Part shown: one piece after another, positions 45,594 through 56,439 of the stretch
Numbering within the stretch: the first letter of the stretch is position 1
How the letters are laid out: every line of letters starts with the position of its first letter
Assembly (NCBI GenBank): GCA_964006375.1
Contig: OZ023268.1
Coordinates: 85,262,858-85,326,857 of the forward strand
Origin: Tillus elongatus
Taxonomy: Eukaryota; Arthropoda; Insecta; Coleoptera; Cleridae
Direction of reading: 5' to 3'
DNA length: 64,000 nucleotides
Notes under the pieces: generated by a model
Databases searched by the model: none
The model's input: only the letters and a program-made list of their open reading frames with translations
What the model was told of the DNA's origin: nothing
Made by a program: the position numbers and the translations under genes

Positions 45594-48486
45594 CATACTA
45601 CAAACAAACCTTGGAAGAGCAAGGGCTGCACACGACGTAGCCTATGCAACAGCTATAGAACGAAACCTGGATATCCTCGTAGTGGGCGAGCCAAATAGAA
45701 AAATCGTAGAAAACCAACAATGGATCAAGGACAAAAGAGTAGATGTGGCTATCCTAGTAATAAATAGGGAGGAAGAAGTAGCAGAAGTAAGTCCAGAGGA
45801 TGGCTTCATACGGGTCAGGTTGAACGGCTTCCATCTCTATTGCGTATATATCTCCCCGAATATACAATTCGAAGAATACAGAAGGCGAGTAGATGCCATT
45901 ATGAATGATGTCAGAAGAAAATCAGGAGAAAAAATAATCATAGGCGATATAAATGCCAAATCCCCCATGTGGGGCTCAGCGTTTCAGGATAAAAGAGGGG
46001 AGTATTGGTCAGACTGGTTAGCCACTCTGAACATAAATGTTTTGAACGATGGAAGGAAAGCGACTTTTGTCAGAGGGCAAACTGAATCCTTCATCGACGT
46101 CACATGTTCCACAGGTAACATACAAAGGGAAATTAGAAATTGGGAGGTGCTGGACGATGAGACTCTTACTGATCATAGATACATCAGTTTTGATATAACA
46201 ATGAAACGAGATAAGCCTAAGGACAAAAGTGTCAAAAGCTGGACCTGCGACTGGGAACTGCTTAAAGAACTGGAAACCTGGAGAATTTCAACCGGCGTGG
46301 AGTCCATCATGGAATTACACCAAGCTATGAGTGAGGTATACAGAGCCAGCGTCACAAAAACCGAAAAACCACGAAAACCTTTCTGGTGGACCGATGAAAT
46401 TGCGATAAAGAGAAGCGAATGCCTCAGACTACGTAGAATAGCTACAAGAGTGGGTAGGAGAATCCCAAGAAGTGACATGGAGGCAGACCAAACTCTCGTT
46501 GCTTACAAAAAATGCAAAAAGGAGCTACAACTCCTAATAAATAAAACAAAAAGACAGCACTGGGATAGCTTATGTAAAGAACTCGAGGATGACATCTGGG
46601 GAAAGGGGTATATGATAGTGACAAAGAGGCTGGTTGGGCATACACCCTTCAGACTGGCTATGGAGCAGAAAATTAAAATAGCAAAGGATTTGTTCCCTAT
46701 GAAAAAAAAGGCCTGGAAAAAACCCTCTCTATCTAATGAAGTTAAACTGTTTACAAGAGAAGAGTTAGAGAATGTATTATCGAAAATGAAGAACAGGAAG
46801 GCACCTGGCCTTGACGGCATCCCAATGGAAGTCATCAAGGTGTTTAGCGAAATTAAGCCAGAGGTGATACTGGATCCACTAAACCGCCTCCTTAGAGAAA
46901 GAAAATTTCCTAAAGAATGGAAAAAAGCTAAATTAATTTTAATACCGAAAGGCAAAATCGAAGAAATGAAATTCAGGCCCATATGCTTATTAAACTCAAT
47001 TAGTAAAGTTTATGAGGGCTTACTAAGAGACAGGCTTGAGAAAGACATAGAAGAAAGAGGAAGCCTCTCAGATCGCCAATTCGGATTCCGTAAAGGCAAA
47101 TCAACCATCCAGGCAGTGGAGAGAGTGGTAGATATAGTTAAAGAACAAACAAACGACAAGTGGGCAGCTCTCGTTACTCTTGATATAAAAAATGCATTTA
47201 ACACGGCGTCATGGGATAAAATAATGCTAAACCTCGAAACAAGAGGTATAGAAAATTATCTGTTAGAGACCATTGATAACTACTTAGAAGATAGATCCCT
47301 GCAGATAGATAAAAATGTCTGCCAGGAAATTACAACGGGTGTGCCACAGGGGTCGGTCCTGGGACCCAGCCTGTGGAATATATTATATGATGGGGTGCTA
47401 AACGTACTAACACCAGAAGGAGTGACCACGCTGGCCTATGCAGATGACCTGGCAGTTATTATCACGGCGAAAACAAAGGAAGAGCTGGAATGGAAAGGAA
47501 ATGAAGCACTACTGCAGATCCACAAATGGCTGAACAACAATGAATTAGAGTTAGCTCCACAGAAAACAGAGGCAGTTATACTTAGAGGAGGAAGAGCAAG
47601 GACCGAAGTCAGATTTATGTGTGGGGGAGTAGAAATAGCACCCAAACAAAGTCTTGTATATTTGGGTATAACCATCGGGGAAAATCTAAACTTTGGACGA
47701 CACATAAAAACAGCAATACAAAAAGCAGAAGAAAAGGTGGCAGCATTGATCAGAATAACGCCAAACGTAAAAGGCCCCGGATCCAAAAAGAGGGAGATGC
47801 TATATAACGTGGTCCAATCAATTCTTTTATATGGATCACCTATCTGGTCCGAACATATGAAAAAAGATACGCATAACAGACAAGCTACAAAAGTCCAACG
47901 TAGAATGTTGCTAAGAGTTACTAGCGCATACCGCACTGTGTCGGCAAGGGCGGTACAGGTGGTCGCAGGAATTGTACCAATCGAGCTTGCCGTGGAAGAG
48001 AGATCGAGGCTATATCACAGAAGAGACGGAAACACACCGAAAACAAAAGCAGAGGAGAGGGCCAGCACTCTTCAAAAATGGCAGGAGATGTGGGATAACA
48101 CAACCCATGTCGCTCAGTGGACCAAGCAGTTAATTCCAGATCTGAAGAAATGGGTGGAATGCAAGCACAGAAGAACAGATTATTTCCTGACGCAAATGCT
48201 CACAGGCCATGGCTCTTTCAGGGAATATCTATGCCGGATAGGAAGAGCAGAAACCGACGCTTGTTTGTACTGCGGGATGGCAGAAACGGTAACACACACC
48301 ATATTTGACTGCGCAAGATGGGAGAACGAGCGAGAAACCCTAAGACAAGGTATGAAGACAGACCTGACCATGTACAACATCCTTGACATCATGATGGAAG
48401 ACTCTGAAAAATGGGAAAAATTCCACAGCTACGTCCGAAATGTCCTAAGAACTAAAGAAGTAGAGGAGAGGCAAAGAGCGGATTGA
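45583..48486 (+). CDS. LINE copy 2 ORF2, endonuclease-reverse transcriptase, intact, 967 aa
   Basis: Nicks the target and copies the element RNA at the nick (target-primed reverse transcription). APE-type endonuclease: LQTNLGRARAAH at the start, VVGEPN near residue 33, GDINAK at 121-126 and TDHRYISF with the catalytic histidine at 198. RT: RKAPGLDGIP, FRPICLLNSISKVYE, FGFRKGKST near 500, LDIKNAFNTASW, TTGVPQGSVLGPSLW and the catalytic YADD at 619-622. A C-terminal zinc motif C-x2-C-x7-H-x4-C lies at 894-910. The start ATG overlaps the ORF1 stop by 11 bases (ATGTCAATTAG), so ORF2 is probably made by re-initiation after ORF1. There is no RNase H. All key residues are present. Confidence 0.95.
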   Translation: MSISILQTNLGRARAAHDVAYATAIERNLDILVVGEPNRKIVENQQWIKDKRVDVAILVINREEEVAEVSPEDGFIRVRLNGFHLYCVYISPNIQFEEYRRRVDAIMNDVRRKSGEKIIIGDINAKSPMWGSAFQDKRGEYWSDWLATLNINVLNDGRKATFVRGQTESFIDVTCSTGNIQREIRNWEVLDDETLTDHRYISFDITMKRDKPKDKSVKSWTCDWELLKELETWRISTGVESIMELHQAMSEVYRASVTKTEKPRKPFWWTDEIAIKRSECLRLRRIATRVGRRIPRSDMEADQTLVAYKKCKKELQLLINKTKRQHWDSLCKELEDDIWGKGYMIVTKRLVGHTPFRLAMEQKIKIAKDLFPMKKKAWKKPSLSNEVKLFTREELENVLSKMKNRKAPGLDGIPMEVIKVFSEIKPEVILDPLNRLLRERKFPKEWKKAKLILIPKGKIEEMKFRPICLLNSISKVYEGLLRDRLEKDIEERGSLSDRQFGFRKGKSTIQAVERVVDIVKEQTNDKWAALVTLDIKNAFNTASWDKIMLNLETRGIENYLLETIDNYLEDRSLQIDKNVCQEITTGVPQGSVLGPSLWNILYDGVLNVLTPEGVTTLAYADDLAVIITAKTKEELEWKGNEALLQIHKWLNNNELELAPQKTEAVILRGGRARTEVRFMCGGVEIAPKQSLVYLGITIGENLNFGRHIKTAIQKAEEKVAALIRITPNVKGPGSKKREMLYNVVQSILLYGSPIWSEHMKKDTHNRQATKVQRRMLLRVTSAYRTVSARAVQVVAGIVPIELAVEERSRLYHRRDGNTPKTKAEERASTLQKWQEMWDNTTHVAQWTKQLIPDLKKWVECKHRRTDYFLTQMLTGHGSFREYLCRIGRAETDACLYCGMAETVTHTIFDCARWENERETLRQGMKTDLTMYNILDIMMEDSEKWEKFHSYVRNVLRTKEVEERQRAD

Positions 48487-48686
48487 AAAGAGACAAATTC
48501 TAAAGACAGCCTACCTACTGATGATTTACGAAAAGTGGTTCCAGTAGGTATGGTGAAGAAATGAGGTGAGGTTTGGTGGGTAGGCAGAGGTTTGCACCTA
48601 TAGTACTCTGAGTCCCACACTCTCTGTCGCGATGGAGGTCGAGCGCAGAGGTAAGAACATGAGTTTCCTCACCCGGCAAAAAAAAA

Positions 48687-48984
48687 AGATATAGATATAG
48701 ATATAGATATAGATATAGATATAGATATAGATATAGATATAGATATAGATATAGATATAGATATAGATATAGATATAGATATAGATATAGATATAGATAT
48801 AGATATAGATATAGATATAGATATAGATATAGATATAGATATAGATATAGATATAGATATAGATATAGATATAGATATAGATATAGATATAGATATAGAT
48901 ATAGATATAGATATAGATATAGATATAGATATAGATATAGATATAGATATAGATATAGATATAGATATAGATATAGATATAGAT
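48687..48984. repeat. (GATATA)n hexamer array downstream of LINE copy 2
   Basis: About 50 uninterrupted GATATA units between the A-run at the LINE 3' end and the right-hand 241-bp repeat. Confidence 0.98.
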
Positions 48985-49225
48985 TTTATTCCATTTGACT
49001 ATTTGACATTATATAGTTCACTGCCATTTAATCATAGTACATACTATTAAAATACCTATTATAATAAAATCGCTAAAGAGAAAGGATGTGTAAACACCTA
49101 AGAAACTCGAGCACATAAATTCCTGTGTGCAAGGATCTGGCCGGTAAGGAAAGCTAAAATGTATGATTACCAAGGCGAGTTTCAATGTAGATATATACAT
49201 ATAATTTTTGTAAAATTATATAGAT
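48985..49225. repeat. 241-bp direct repeat, right copy
   Basis: Partner of 36,754-36,994. After its last TATAGAT the sequence continues into CATTTCTATAAAA. In this copy the site therefore has a single TATAGAT unit and no array. Confidence 0.85.
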
Positions 49226-49736
49226 CATTTCTATAAAAATTAATTATGATATCACACTCGCTACACTTGATTTTTTTCTAATAACGCCAGAAGCATTCCA
49301 GAAGTACTTGTTTACAAAGATAGGTCTTTATTTAATTCTTGAGAATATAAGTTCCAAGAACAGTTGTTATAGTGGCCCTTTTTTATGAGCAATTATTTCA
49401 GAAAACAAGAATCAGTTGCAAACACGCAATAATGGTTGCTATCGCCATAAGTAGGTACTTAATCTGAATAGAGGAATTTATAGTATTTAGGTTTAATTTG
49501 CAATGGCAATTAAGAGAAACCGATGCACTATAGGTAAAACTATGGGGCTGTGTGTAATAGTAAATAGCAAATGGTAAGTAACCAATACAAAAAAGTGAAG
49601 CCTGTCGTCTGTCGTCAGTCCAGTATTTGTCAACTTATTTAAGAATACCACATTTGGTATTGTTAATTTGCATCATTGTACTACATGTTTCCACTAGAGT
49701 GCCTAGAGTATATTGGTAATAAAGAACACTAAAAAT
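49226..49736. other. No recognisable feature
   Basis: AT-rich sequence with no motif-bearing frame. Confidence 0.4.
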
Positions 49737-49811
49737 ACTAAATAGAGACGTAGAGACTATTTCTCTGGCTTCACAAATGTTCGTTTTCTTTTACTTTTCT
49801 TACGATCATTG

Positions 49812-51456
49812 TACAGAACACTCCCTATAGAAGTTTCACCTAAATGGAGCTAACCTGGACTTTATTAGGGCTCTAGTTCGGAGATCGCATATAGTAGATG
49901 TCGCTAGTAGTGCTACAATTCTACTGAACAAGCTGTTCAGTGCGCCATTTTATCATACATTCAAAATTCAAATGTTTTGAATGCAAAAAGTTTTTGTTCA
50001 CTTCTAGTTCTTTCATTGTATAATTATAATACAAGTTTGTTGCTAAACGTTTCTTTTAATTAAGTTTTACCTATATTAACTTTTAATGGATACTTTACAG
50101 TGTTTCATTGTTCGTCGGTTTTGTGTTTTAGAGGTGCGTTTTTTTTTTGTGAATTAAAATATGATCGTTATCATAAGCTTTGTGTTTAAACAATCATGTA
50201 ATTTCAATTCTTTTTTCAGTTTTCTTATCAAAAAAGCAAGGTGGTTTCATAGTTCAAGGTGTTTTGGTGAAACATAATTACAACTGTATTAGTTTTCAGG
50301 CAAGTTTAGAACGTTTTAGTAGTTCATAGGTTATAAGTAAATAACGTTTTCTTACAGAAGCTTTGTGGATATAAATATGATACCAACCAAGAAAAAGATT
50401 TATTGTTAATTGTGTTCCGGGGTGCCTGGAATTATTTAAAAGACATCGTTTTTCGTTGAAATCATCTGAAGACCATTTTGATGACTGGGTGAAAGCTGTA
50501 CAAAACCCAAAGATGCTTGGTTTATATTCACAAGCCATTTAGGATAGATTTTATATTTGTGATCGTCATTTCGTTGATGAGGATAAAGTACCTGAAATGA
50601 GAAGAGGCCTGAAAAGAACTGATGATCCCATATTACATCTTCCTTTGAGTAAGTATTTATATATTTTAAAGTGCAAATAAAAATTTCTATTTCTATTTAT
50701 ACAACATCTCAGAAATAAACAATGGATCGGGTGGATTCGGAAGGCGACCAGAAAGCCTGATAGTGTACACTGTTGTCAGATGAATATTACCAAGTGTCAT
50801 TTTAAATAAAGAAGGAAATTAAAGGGTGCACAAATGTTTTTATAATAAATGACAATATATCCTAAAAAAGGAAAAACCAACCTTGCCATACATTGTGGTC
50901 ATGTGAGCATATAAATGTAATAATGTACAAGCACCAGACTGCTGTAGTATACTTACCTATCGATAAGGAATGGCAATATATACTTAATCTTACTTTCAGA
51001 ATTAAAATGGTTTTTAAATAAATGTAATAGGAATACTGTTCTAGGTTTCTAAATAAATGTAATAGTAATACTGTTCTAATAAAACACAAGTGTATTTTAT
51101 GTTGTTTGATTTTCCATTAATCATATCGATAGTAAAAACTGAAGCTGCAAGTGTTAGAAGGTCTAAATTGCCAATTATTTTTTCCTATGATTGCAAAGCT
51201 TAAAACAGGCATATGTGTGTTATTAAAACATAACTTGTTTTGCTTTCACTATAAAAATCATAAAAAAAATATTTGGCTAATTTAACCTCTTTACTGGCAG
51301 TGGCATAAAATTAAATAAAATTTATTTGGATTTGCTAAATGAAAATGAAATTAAATTTCCCGCGTGTGACTAAAATTCATCGCATCCGCCAGAGGCACTG
51401 CAATATTGTTCAAAACGTCAGCATTGGCGTTTCCCTTCTATAGGGGGTGTTCTGTG
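49812..51456. mobile_element. P-superfamily-like transposon with THAP exon, 8-bp target duplication
   Basis: Exact 8-bp duplications GATCATTG flank the element (49,804-49,811 and 51,457-51,464). Ends: TACAGAACACTCCC... on the left, and the complement of the right end reads CACAGAACACCCCC..., both followed by TATAGAAG. That gives a 22-bp terminal inverted repeat with two mismatches. Length is 1,645 bp. Inside is a THAP-domain exon. THAP plus 8-bp duplication is typical of P elements, but no catalytic domain is present, so it is a non-autonomous deletion derivative. Confidence 0.75.
50357..50647 (+). pseudogene. THAP zinc-finger exon (P-transposase-like DNA-binding domain)
   Basis: An acceptor-like TTTTCTTACAG precedes 50,357, ATG 50,377 opens MIPTKKKIYC, and a donor GTAAGT follows at 50,648. 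After a one-base shift the frame reads CVPGCLELFKRHRFSLKSS, then DDWVKAVQNPKML, a TAG stop (50,538), and RFYICDRHFVDEDKVPEMRRG...DDPILHLPL. The two zinc pairs C-x3-C and C-x2-H, the tryptophan, and the closing P...LP of THAP domains are all in place. One frameshift and one stop make it a pseudogene. THAP domains bind transposon ends in P elements. A domesticated THAP gene is less likely, given the terminal repeats around it. Confidence 0.75.
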
Positions 51457-51754
51457 GATCATTGACAGCATCATCAGACACGAAAATTGCATTGGTTTCA
51501 CGTATTCATGGCAACTGCAAATAAAAATTATTTGCTACGTTATGATATTTAAAATAAAATAACTAAACAATAACATCAATAAATCAAACTCTATACAACG
51601 AAAATATTGACAAAAATCAGTCTTATGTCTTATTACAACTTTTTAATATAGTTACACGTGTTTTATTTCAGGTATTTAATTAGAAAGAAGAACTTCCAAA
51701 AAAGAGGAATTCATTAGATTAGTTTTCTCATTTAAAACAAGGGAGCTATTACTT

Positions 51755-51994
51755 CTAGAGCTTCAATAAGTCAAGTTTGCGCTTGTCATTATAAAAATGT
51801 AGTGGCTCTATGCGGTTATTTACTGTGAGTCTATGTTCAGTATCTACAATATGTTTTGCAAATGGATATTTGTCAGCGTGGTTAAGTATAGAAATATGTT
51901 CCTTGTATTTGGTTTTAAAATTTGTAGACGTTTGACCGATGTAGATTGCACTACAGTGTGTACAAGCTAATTTATAAACTCCCGCTTTTGTCAA
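51755..51994 (-). pseudogene. Penelope-like GIY-YIG endonuclease fragment
   Basis: Minus-strand reading TKAGVYKLACTHCSAIYIGQT is the GIY-YIG signature (GVY...YIG) with its CxxC pair, followed by FKTKYKEHISILNHADKYPFAKHIVDTEH. It ends at NDKRKLDLLKL, the usual end of the domain. The upstream linker to 52,190 is present with stops. It makes single-strand nicks in related elements. Confidence 0.75.
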
Positions 51995-52216
51995 GACACA
52001 TTATTTTTCTTTAGCGTTAAATAACAATTCAAGTATCGTGTTGTAAGATTTAAAAGCTTTCTTTGTATTTGTACAGGTATTTAATTTTTTTTTATGTTTC
52101 CTGAAATGGTTCCAAAATAAGTCATCGAAACATTTTGTTATCTTTTGTGTCTCTAATATTTGGATGTATTAAATGAAGCGCTAATTTGTATTCTTTTCCC
52201 TCTATCATTAGCAAAT

Positions 52217-52592
52217 TTTTGTTACAAAAAAATCGCTAATAGAGAGGTATCGATGGTAAGACATTGCAAACATTTTTTCAACTGAGCGTGAATTTGGACC
52301 CTTGGATAGCATTTAGGCTGTGAGCCCTCGTGGTGTGTTGTTGAAATAAGAAAATAAAAAATAAAAATAAATAAATTTAAAAAAAAATCCAAAAAGAAAA
52401 TCGTATCTCTCAAAAAATAACAAAGTGATTTTGATGAAGTGTGGTTGATATATTTCCCTCGTATATACCTTACTACATACTAAAATTCAAATTTCTGGGT
52501 TTGTAGAAAAATTAGTTATACAAATTTGAAACATTTAATAAAAATTCGCTACCGTAATGCACTTGCTGCGTCCCGAAATTTTTTGTCTATTA
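52217..52592 (-). mobile_element. Helentron-like repeat (copy H7) with nested LINE tail
   Basis: A minus-orientation copy: the left block AATAGAGAGGTATCGATGG is as in copy H2, and the right end is CTACCGTAATGCACTTGCTG. In place of the (TA)n array it holds 52,305-52,385, the last 40 bases of the CR1/Jockey-like LINE family. Confidence 0.6.
52305..52385 (+). mobile_element. CR1/Jockey-like LINE 3' tail (extreme 5' truncation)
   Basis: ATTTAGGCTGTGAGCCCTCG and TGGTGTGTTGTTGAAATAA match the 3' UTR ends of copies A, B and C and are followed by an A-rich tail. Only ~40 bp of the element were copied. Confidence 0.8.
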
Positions 52593-52811
52593 CTTTAACA
52601 GAGTAGACATTATTAAATGCTATTTGATTAATTATTGAAATCTCTTTTTCAAAATTGGTGTTGGGCATAGGAATTGAAAATGCACAATGTATCACTGAAT
52701 GATTAGTCTGTGACAGCTTTTGTGAAAAAGAGTGAAATGTATCGTATGGTATGGGTTGTGTCTATATAAGTACTGTAAGTTAAAAACTCTTTCTAATGGG
52801 TAAATCTAAAG

Positions 52812-52816
<5 letters not shown>

Positions 52817-52888
<72 letters not shown>
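52817..52888. repeat. (TA)n microsatellite
   Basis: An uninterrupted TA run directly left of the second foldback copy. Confidence 0.95.
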
Positions 52889-52890
<2 letters not shown>

Positions 52891-52929
52891 CGCGGCCAAC
52901 TGTATACTATACTATATACACGGAGGAAG

Positions 52930-53190
52930 AATAAGGACATCTCCGCAAGGAGACAACCGCATACACGTGTTTCAAGCTTATTAACTCTCGTCAGCGTGGT
53001 ATAGCCGTAATATAGCCAAATGAAGATGGGAACACGTTGGATGAAGGAACAAAACACACGGAGTGACAACAGTACAACAGGCAACCAGTGCACATTTGCA
53101 GCTTCACTTGGCTATACCGCCCGATAAGAGCTAATAAGCTTGAAACCCATGTATGCGGTTGTCTTCCTGCGACGATGTCCTTAACCTTTC
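52930..53190. mobile_element. Foldback repeat, second copy
   Basis: Arms GCAAGGAGACAACCGCATAC...AAGCTTATTAACTCTC and their complement at 53,120-53,170 correspond to the outer arms of the 33.3-33.7 kb element. The centre (CAACAGGCAACCAGTGCACA) is also shared, but only one inner arm remains. Confidence 0.6.
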
Positions 53191-53206
53191 TCCTTATATA
53201 TATATA

Positions 53207-55652
53207 CAGGCTGTTTCAAAAAACATGCACCATCGCTCGTGGAGCAATTCCTTACTAAAAAATAAGAAAAAAAGTTACTGTGCACATGGGCCCGGAAACG
53301 CATAGTTTCCAATATACAGGGAGTTGAATTTTTTTTTTTAATTTTTTATAAATAATTTCAAAACCACTGGATTGATTTTAATGAAACTTGTAACTTAAAA
53401 GTGTATTATGAAAGTGCATATTTTCAAGTGAGAATCTGCTTACAACTGTGTCAGTGGCGTGCGTACGGGGCAACTGTAAAAATTCATTTGGGGAAAAATA
53501 TGTGCGCCACTGTCTTTTTCCAATTTTGATACATCAGTTATGAAGCTTATTAGATAAGCCACAAAAGCTGCCTCTTGGTATTTTTTCGTTCAGGGTATCC
53601 CTTAGGAGATATGATTAATTTTATAAAAAGGGGCAAAGTACCGATTAGTCGCCGTAATAATAATATTAATAATAATAATATATGTTTACTACAACCATAA
53701 GAATATGAAAAACAAAACATACAGTAAACATTACAGCAATAAACGTGCAAATAACTAACCTACGTAAAGCTTATTGGTGATAAACATTGAAATGAATATT
53801 ACAAACATTGATAAAAAATGATAAATAAAAAATAAAAATAAAAAATGGAAAAAGTAATCGTAAAGACACCATGATTTTTCCAAACTCTTGTTTTTTGTAC
53901 ATTACTCAATTGACTTTAATAACAAAGCTAAAGAAAATGTTGAAAGTGACCACCATTAGCGTCGTTATAATTATTTTACCTTCTGCGCAAAGATCTTCTT
54001 ACTCTTCTGCAAATATTTTGATCTTCTCTAATGCTGTCAAATGCATATTCTATTCTTCCCAACAATTCTTCTCATGTATTTACTGGTGTGTTATACACTA
54101 TTTCTTTTAAATGACCCCACAAATAAAAATCGAGAGGATTCAGGTCCGAAGATCGAGGTGGCCATGACACCGGACCTCCACGACCAATCCATCGGTGACC
54201 GTATGTGTTGGCTAAATATGTTCTTACAACTGCTGCAAAATGTGCGGGCGCACCATCATGCTGGAACCACATTGTACCATTTCTCATAAAAAGCGGTAGT
54301 AACAACGGCAAATCATTTTGTAAAAAGTTTAAATATGATTCATGGTCAAGACGATTCGGTAGAACAACAGGACCAATTATGTGATTTTCAATAATAGCAG
54401 CCCAAATATTGATGGAAAATTGATACTGAGAATTTGCAACTCTTAGAGAGTGTGGGTTTTCATCGGCACATGTATGTAAATTGTGAAAATTTACGATACC
54501 TTTTCGCGTAAATGACGCCTCATCAGTAAATAGTACACGTTTAGAAAAATGTTGGTCGTGCCTAAGTTTGTTTAAGAACCACTGACAAAACATTACCCTT
54601 GGTTGAAAGTCTCTAGGTAGAAGTTCCTGGACACGTGTAAAATGATAGGGATATAAACTTTGATCCTTCAGAGTTCTGTGAACTGATGATGCTGAAATAT
54701 TACCCAGTTCGGTGGCAATAATTCTCGTACTTGTACTAGGATCACGTTCAACTCTATTTAATATTGCCTCCAACTCGTACAGTTCGGCGGTATCTTCTGC
54801 GTCCAGAGTCAGCTTTTAAAGGTTTTAAAGAACCAGTTTCTCTCAAATGTCTTAAAATACGTGGGAAAATATTTTTGTCAGGAATTCTTCTTTGCGGATA
54901 AGTTTCCTGATAAACTCGCACAGCTTGTCTAGCATTTTGATTTGTTTGTCCATAAATTAACAACATATCAGTCAAATCCGCTGAAGTGTACTTAATGAAA
55001 ACCATCTTGAGAGGAGGAAATAATATTAATGAGCAGCTCAGTATCAACAAATAACTAAAAACGAAAATACTGCACCGTATCAAAATTTAAAGTAGTACGA
55101 AAACTCTTTTGACGCCTACAAAGCACTTCAAAATTGTAGAATTTAGAGAACTGTCAAAAATTATAGTTTCATGGCACTTTACGATTACTGTTTTCATTAC
55201 TCCAACGAATCGGTACTTTGCCCCTTTTTATAAAATTAATCATATCTCCTAAGGGATACCCTGAACGAAAAAATACCAAGAGGCAGCTTTTGTGGCTTAT
55301 GTAATAAGATTCATAACTGATGTATCAAAATTGGAAAAAGACAGTGGCGCACATATTTTTTCCCTAAATGAATTTTTACAGTTACCCCGTACGCACGCCA
55401 CTGACGCAGTTGTAAGTAGATTTTCACTTGAAAATATGCACTTTCATAATACACTTTCAAGTTCCAAGTTTCATTAAAATCAATCCAGTGGTTTTGAAAT
55501 TATTTATAAAAAATTGAAAAAAAATTAAAATTCAACTCCCTGTATATTGGAAACTATGCGTTTCCGGGCCCATGTGCACAGGAACTTTTTTTCTTATTTT
55601 TTAGTAAGGAATTGCCCCACGAGCGATGGTGCATGTTTTTTGAAACAGCCTG
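53207..55652 (-). mobile_element. DD41D-type IS630/mariner relative with ~440-bp inverted repeats
   Basis: It begins CAGGCTGTTTC and ends GAAACAGCCTG, each next to a TA dinucleotide (the target duplication) inside TA-rich DNA. The terminal inverted repeats run 53,207-53,646 and 55,208-55,652, from CAGGCTGTTTC inward to GGCAAAGTACCGATT, with few mismatches. One transposase frame lies between them on the minus strand. Most mariners have ~30-bp repeats, so arms this long are unusual. Confidence 0.85.
54072..55005 (-). pseudogene. IS630/mariner-like transposase, DD41D, one frameshift
   Basis: The start is taken at ATG 55,005 (MVFIKYTSADLTDMLLIYG), the N-terminal helix-turn-helix usual for this insect group, followed by RRIPDKNIFPRILRHLRETG. 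A one-base shift near 54,770 leads to EAILNRVERDPSTSTRIIA. Catalytic boxes: VLFTDEASF (first D), WFQHDGAPAHF (second D), SSDLNPLDFYLWG (third D). By my count 41 residues separate the second and third, that is DD41D, a spacing known from rosa-type elements. The C-terminus is HLKEIVYNTPVNT and runs on near 54,072. One indel away from open. Confidence 0.85.
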
Positions 55653-55656
55653 TATA

Positions 55657-55784
<128 letters not shown>

Positions 55785-55795
55785 CACCATCAATA

Positions 55796-55832
55796 TGTCT
55801 GATGATGCTGTCAAGCAGCGAAATCGGTTACA
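55796..55832 (+). ncRNA. Hammerhead ribozyme-like motif
   Basis: Stem I TGT/ACA, core CTGATGA (55,799-55,805), one T, stem II GCTG/CAGC with loop TCAAG, GAAA (55,820-55,823), a one-pair stem III closing a TCGG loop, and triplet GTT ending at 55,829. All core bases are present. Stems I and III are short, as in other Penelope hammerheads. The downstream AAAACGAACATTT recurs in the 49.7-kb Penelope terminus. Confidence 0.6.
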
Positions 55833-56400
55833 GAAAATACAAATAAAACGAACATTTAGTATGGAACAGTTACACCACACACAAGGGCAACAACAATGAA
55901 TGCAAACTAAAAATGATTGATTATTAGTCTGCTTTCTTGATTACAATTATTCAACATACACTATACAAAGAAGTCAGATGACTGTACATTATGTTTCGGC
56001 ACAATTTAAAATACATGTCAATAATACTTGGACCCTTGCTGCTTCCAATATGGCATAACTGTAATTATAAACCATCTGATGAAGTCGCACAGTGACGAAA
56101 TAGCTATTATAGCATTAACTAAATTTGTGAAAAAAACAACTCTATTAGTTTTAATCAAAACCAAAATCCTAAATATGTTATATAATTAGCTTTCCTGGTG
56201 TCGGCTGCTTACAACATCGACAATTGATGTGTTATTGATAAATTTCTGTAAAAAGAATGGTCTAATTAAACGATACAATGTTTGAAGTAGAGTATATATC
56301 AGAGTAATGGTCACTTATCCAGTGATGGACACATTTACCTTCGAAATTCCATTAGACATAGAATTTTAAAATAACATAGAACACATACAAATTATGGTAA
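55833..56400. other. Penelope-like terminal repeat remnant without coding sequence
   Basis: Non-coding sequence holding a second hammerhead-like motif at 56,074. I see no reading frame with motifs. Confidence 0.35.
56074..56110 (+). ncRNA. Hammerhead ribozyme-like motif (second, 280 bp downstream)
   Basis: Core CTGATGA (56,076-56,082), one A, stem II GTCGC/GTGAC with loop ACA (one G-T pair), GAAA (56,097-56,100), stem III within ATAGCTAT, triplet ATT. Stem I shows only two pairs (AT/AT). It is in the same orientation as the motif at 55,796, as expected for tandem Penelope termini. Activity is doubtful. Confidence 0.5.
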
Positions 56401-56439
56401 CGGCCATGGTATTGGCTTTATGACAAAGATAATTTTATG

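Larger units (their letters stand above)
43179..48686 (+). mobile_element. R1-clade LINE copy 2 in (GATATA)n, nearly intact
   Basis: Full-length element: a 5' UTR of ~390 bp (TCCCCCAAAGGCTTGCG..., with an A-run at 43,473-43,497), ORF1 43,571-45,593, ORF2 45,583-48,486, and a 3' UTR of ~200 bp ending ...CCTCACCCGGC and nine A. (GATATA)n arrays lie on both sides. Domain order (zinc-knuckle ORF1, APE endonuclease, RT, C-terminal CCHC) and the sequence character fit the R1 clade, which includes microsatellite- and telomere-specific families. The only lesion I see is one extra A in ORF1. Confidence 0.9.
49737..52190 (-). mobile_element. Penelope-like element 3' part, split by a P-like transposon
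   Basis: Minus-strand order: RT-endonuclease linker and GIY-YIG (52,190-51,755), a 3' region to 51,465 ending in TGTCTGATGATGCTGTCAAT, then the P-like insertion (49,812-51,456), then the remaining terminus 49,811-49,737. The terminus shows 'gaaaacgaacatttgtgaagccagag', comparable to AAAACGAACATTT after the hammerhead at 55.8 kb. Removing the insertion and one duplication rejoins the Penelope end. Confidence 0.65.

Noticed and set aside
54678..54705. CTGATGATGCTGAAAT as hammerhead
   Set aside because: Only four bases between the boxes and inside transposase coding sequence.
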